From Flavobacteriaceae bacterium UBA5079 (GTDB taxonomy: Bacteria > Bacteroidota > Bacteroidia > Flavobacteriales > Flavobacteriaceae), in NCBI GenBank assembly GCA_002414705.1, contig DIAL01000076.1:37414-47385 (forward strand): 9,972 nucleotides of DNA, given 5' to 3'. The notes under the pieces are model-generated. The model had not been told where the DNA came from and searched no databases. It saw only the letters and a program-made list of their open reading frames with translations. Positions within the stretch are counted from its first letter, which is position 1. Every line of letters starts with the position of its first letter. The translations under genes and the position numbers were made by a program. Positions 7,117 through 9,972 of this stretch are shown here, in pieces.

Positions 7117-9765
7117 ATGAAAAAAGCTTTCAAGATTATTGGAATCTCCTTACTTGTTATTATTCTGTTATTAGTTACTATTCCATTTATTTTCCAAGGA
7201 AAAATTAAAGACATCGTTAAAAACACCATCAATAATAATGTGCATGCTAACGTAGAATTTAGCGATATTAACTTAAGCTTTATTAAAAGTTTTCCACAAG
7301 CACAAGTAAATGTAAGCGATTTGGAAATCACCAATTTTGCGCCTTTTAAGGATGAAAAATTAGCGACTATCAAATCAATATCGCTAACCATATCTATCCA
7401 AGAACTTTTTAAAAAGCCAAGTGATGGCCCAGTAATTATAAATACATTTAATATTGATGAAGCCTTAATTGTCCTTAAAACAAATAAAATGGGACAAACT
7501 AATTATGATATTGCCAAAAAATCTGATGGTATATCTACGGATTCAGAAACCAGCAGCAGTTTCACATTAGACGTACAAGACTATAGCATTGACAATAGTG
7601 CTTTAACCTATATAGACGAAGGTGTTAACACTATATTTTATATTACGGAATTAAACCATTCTGGGAAAGGAACCTTTTCAGGCAACGTTTCAGAATTAGA
7701 TACTAAAACAACTGCACATGTTAGTTTAAGCATGGACAGCACTAAATATTTAAGTAATAACAGCTTAAAATTAGATGCCATTATTGGTCTGGATTTACCA
7801 AACAACAAATACACATTTAAAGAGAATAAAGCCTATATAAATGAGTTGCCTTTGGAGTTCCAAGGCTATTTTCAGCAGTTAGAAAACGGACAACAATTGG
7901 ATATCACTTTTGAAAATTCAGGTTCTGATTTCAAAGAGTTTTTAGCGATTATTCCTAAAACCTATTCTAAAAATATTGAGAATGTAGAAACGACTGGTAA
8001 TTTTAAAATTACTGGTCGCATAAACGGGTTAATCTCAAAGGAAACTGTCCCACAAATGGACATTAACATCTTATCCAACAATGCCTCATTTAAATATCCT
8101 GATTTGCCAAAACGTGTGGATAATATTAGCATTAACACCAGTATTAAAAACACGACAGGAAAATCTGAAGATACGTATATAGACATTAGCATTCTGAATT
8201 TTAAAATAGATAATGACCAATTTAATGCATCAGGTACGTTACGAAATTTAACCGAAAACATGACGGTTAACGCAAATATGGACGGTGTTTTAAATTTAGC
8301 GAATATTACGAAAGCTTATCCAATTGAATTAGAAAATGAGTTGAGCGGTATTCTAAAAGCCAAGATAAACACAGCTTTTGATATGAACGCTATTGAAACC
8401 AACGCGTTTCAACGCATAAAAAGTAATGGTCGTGTTCAGGTTAGCAATTTTGTATATGCTTCTGAAGATATTGTGAATCCAATTAGCATTTCCAATGCGG
8501 ATTTAACGTTTCAACCTGGTGTTGTTATGTTGAATAAATTTGAAGCTAAATCTGGACAAAGTGATATAGATGCGAATGGAACCATCACTAATTTATTGGG
8601 TTTTCTTTTAAGTGATAAAAATCTTCAAGGAAATTTCAATATGACATCCAACACTTTTAATATCAGCGATTTTATGGTTACTGAAGAAGTTGAAGGTGAA
8701 GCCAAAACAAAAAAAACAACAGATGCAAGCGTACCACTTAAAATTCCAGCGTTTTTAGATTGCACTATTAATGCGGATGTTAAAACCGTTATTTATGATA
8801 ATCTTACGTTGAGAAATACCAAAGGAAAACTAGCTGTTAAAGATCAAGTAGCGACTTTAAACAATTTGACCACTAATTTATTTGATGGAACGTTAGCCGT
8901 TTCTGGAGATATCAACACACAAAAAGATACACCAAATTTTAATCTGAAATTAAATGCCAATGCATTTGATATTACAGAATCCTTCAACACATTAGATTTA
9001 CTAAAAGCATTAGCGCCAATTGCGAAGATTTTTGAAGGAAAACTAAATACCAATATTGTATTGAATGGTGATTTGGATAGTTCGTTTTCGCCTGTTTTAA
9101 GTTCGGTTACTGGTAATGCCTTTGCAGAATTACTAACAACAAAAACGAATATTGAAAGTAGTCCAATACTAAATGCTTTAGATAGTAATTTAAATTTTAT
9201 TGATATTGATAAACTAGACTTAAAGGATTTAAAAACAAACCTGACTTTTAGTGATGGTCAAGTAAATATTAAGCCATTCATGTTAAAATATAAAGATATT
9301 GATATTGCCGTTGGCGGAAGTCACGGTTTTGATCAAACCATGAACTATGATTTAGCATTTAATGTACCTGCAAAATATTTAGGAAGTGATGTAAATCGCT
9401 TAATAGGAAAAATTAATGATCCCGAAGTGAACAAAATCAGCATTCCAGTTACAGCAAACGTAAAAGGCACCTTTAAAAGTCCAAAAATTTCAACCGATTT
9501 ATCTTCTAGTGTTACTAAATTAACACAACAGCTAATTGAAATCCAAAAACAAAAATTAATAAACCAAGGTACTAACGCCATTACCGATCTTTTAGGCGGA
9601 TTAACAAATAGTAATAATTCCAATACTAGTAATACACCAAAGGACAGTACTGGCGTAAAAACAGACACGACCAAAACGAATACCTCAAATACTGAAGATG
9701 CCATTAAAAATATATTAGGAGGTCTTCTAAATAAAAAGAAGAAGAAAAAAGACAGTATAAACTAA
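7117..9765 (+). CDS. AsmA-family envelope protein
   Basis: An 882-residue protein with one N-terminal membrane anchor (hydrophobic from about 5 to 26, after MKKA) and a long periplasmic part. The opening after the anchor (GKIKDIVKNTINNNVHANVEFSDINLSF, then a SFPQAQVNVSDLEI-like segment) is typical of flavobacterial AsmA proteins. The body is a succession of short beta-strand-like stretches with a late AsmA C-terminal-type region (about 560-800, e.g. FDGTLAVSGDINTQ and LKYKDIDIAVGGS). AsmA-clan proteins such as TamB and YhdP are thought to form grooved bridges that move lipids between inner and outer membranes; a similar role is inferred, not shown. The tail is odd: a Gln/Lys helix (about 805-818), two similar short motifs flanking an Asn/Ser/Thr-rich linker, and a run of six lysines (873-878) near the end. 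The start is ATG 7117. No clear promoter box lies in the 90-base gap upstream. Confidence 0.9.
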   Translation: MKKAFKIIGISLLVIILLLVTIPFIFQGKIKDIVKNTINNNVHANVEFSDINLSFIKSFPQAQVNVSDLEITNFAPFKDEKLATIKSISLTISIQELFKKPSDGPVIINTFNIDEALIVLKTNKMGQTNYDIAKKSDGISTDSETSSSFTLDVQDYSIDNSALTYIDEGVNTIFYITELNHSGKGTFSGNVSELDTKTTAHVSLSMDSTKYLSNNSLKLDAIIGLDLPNNKYTFKENKAYINELPLEFQGYFQQLENGQQLDITFENSGSDFKEFLAIIPKTYSKNIENVETTGNFKITGRINGLISKETVPQMDINILSNNASFKYPDLPKRVDNISINTSIKNTTGKSEDTYIDISILNFKIDNDQFNASGTLRNLTENMTVNANMDGVLNLANITKAYPIELENELSGILKAKINTAFDMNAIETNAFQRIKSNGRVQVSNFVYASEDIVNPISISNADLTFQPGVVMLNKFEAKSGQSDIDANGTITNLLGFLLSDKNLQGNFNMTSNTFNISDFMVTEEVEGEAKTKKTTDASVPLKIPAFLDCTINADVKTVIYDNLTLRNTKGKLAVKDQVATLNNLTTNLFDGTLAVSGDINTQKDTPNFNLKLNANAFDITESFNTLDLLKALAPIAKIFEGKLNTNIVLNGDLDSSFSPVLSSVTGNAFAELLTTKTNIESSPILNALDSNLNFIDIDKLDLKDLKTNLTFSDGQVNIKPFMLKYKDIDIAVGGSHGFDQTMNYDLAFNVPAKYLGSDVNRLIGKINDPEVNKISIPVTANVKGTFKSPKISTDLSSSVTKLTQQLIEIQKQKLINQGTNAITDLLGGLTNSNNSNTSNTPKDSTGVKTDTTKTNTSNTEDAIKNILGGLLNKKKKKKDSIN

Positions 9766-9835
9766 CCGGTTTTGAGGTAAAATACTAGTTTTAATTAAAA
9801 TTTAGAAAACAGTCTAAAAATAACAATAAAAGGAT

Positions 9836-9843
9836 TACCTTAG
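9836..9843 (+). promoter_or_regulatory. Candidate -7 promoter box for rpsU
   Basis: TACCTTAG followed by CACCC is one base from TAnnTTTG and resembles the strong housekeeping promoter form TAnnTTTGCACCC I recall from Bacteroidota. Transcription would start near 9849, leaving a leader of about 20 bases before the rpsU ATG. No TTG is found 17-23 bases upstream. It implies rpsU is transcribed separately from asmA. Confidence 0.4.
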
Positions 9844-9869
9844 CACCCATTAAATTTAAGAAAAATAAT

Positions 9870-9972
9870 ATGTTACGAATTGAAATTAAAGAAGGAGAAA
9901 ATATAGAACGTGCTTTAAAGCGTTACAAGCGTAAGCATAGAAATGTAAAAGTAATGCAGAACTTAAGAGAGA
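9870..9972 (+). CDS. rpsU: 30S ribosomal protein bS21, 5' part (cut by window edge)
   Basis: The first 34 codons of bS21 are present, reading MLRIEIKEGENIERALKRYK and continuing with an Arg/Lys-rich stretch to MQNLRE. The IKEGENIERALKRYKRK core is the conserved bS21 start, and Bacteroidota members of the family are about 63-65 residues long, so roughly half is missing beyond the right edge. bS21 sits on the small subunit near the 3' end of 16S rRNA and, in Flavobacteriia, has been linked to hiding the anti-Shine-Dalgarno sequence. No Shine-Dalgarno sequence lies 5-12 bases before this ATG; a GAAGGAG occurs instead inside the gene at 9891-9897. The gap from asmA is 104 bases. Confidence 0.95.
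   Translation, partial: MLRIEIKEGENIERALKRYKRKHRNVKVMQNLRE

Noticed and set aside
7101..9704. Long antisense reading frames within the AsmA gene, and similar frames opposite mutS and the methyltransferase gene
   Set aside because: They overlap well-supported genes in other frames and their translations are Ser/Leu/Phe-rich with no recognisable domain, as expected of shadow frames.
9831..9841. GGATTACCTT before rpsU resembles the 3' end of 16S rRNA and could mimic the anti-Shine-Dalgarno sequence for bS21 autoregulation
   Set aside because: The match is short and imperfect, and the same bases are better explained as a -7 promoter box followed by CACCC, so they are probably mostly upstream of the transcript.

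Overview
The window is AT-rich and most likely comes from a member of the Flavobacteriaceae (phylum Bacteroidota). Three observations support this. The MutS and S21 sequences look flavobacterial. Start codons lack Shine-Dalgarno sequences. Several intergenic gaps carry boxes resembling the Bacteroidota promoter pattern TAnnTTTG (-7) with TTG (-33). It reads as ordinary chromosomal housekeeping sequence: I see no transposase, phage gene, toxin-antitoxin pair, CRISPR array or defence island.

Layout from left to right: a short AT-rich gap with palindromes (1-124); mutS on the minus strand (125-2740); a divergent SpoU/TrmH-type RNA methyltransferase (2863-3393); an envelope protein with a TonB-like C-terminal domain (3498-4331); a convergent, stand-alone GyrI-like/AraC effector-binding domain protein on the minus strand (4338-4817); an intergenic stretch (4818-5103) with a perfect 30-base palindrome and REP-like palindromic repeats; a minus-strand fusion of FolK (HPPK) with a deoxynucleoside kinase (5104-6249); a divergent queuosine-precursor transporter of the YhhQ/Vut_1 family (6322-7026); a large AsmA-family envelope protein (7117-9765); and the 5' end of rpsU, encoding ribosomal protein bS21 (from 9870, cut by the window edge).

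The genes do not form one pathway. Themes are DNA repair (mutS), RNA modification and translation (methyltransferase, Q-precursor uptake, bS21), folate and deoxynucleotide metabolism (FolK-dNK) and envelope biology (TonB-like protein, AsmA). Orientation changes repeatedly and most genes seem to have their own promoter; yhhQ and asmA are the only same-strand neighbours close enough (90 bp) for co-transcription to be plausible.

I did not find a convincing new multi-gene system. The points most worth a second look are the 30-base palindrome placed over the -33 box of the GyrI-like gene, the REP-like repeats beside it, the FolK-kinase fusion, and the repeated C-terminal tail of the AsmA protein. 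All calls come from reading the sequence; no database search was run.
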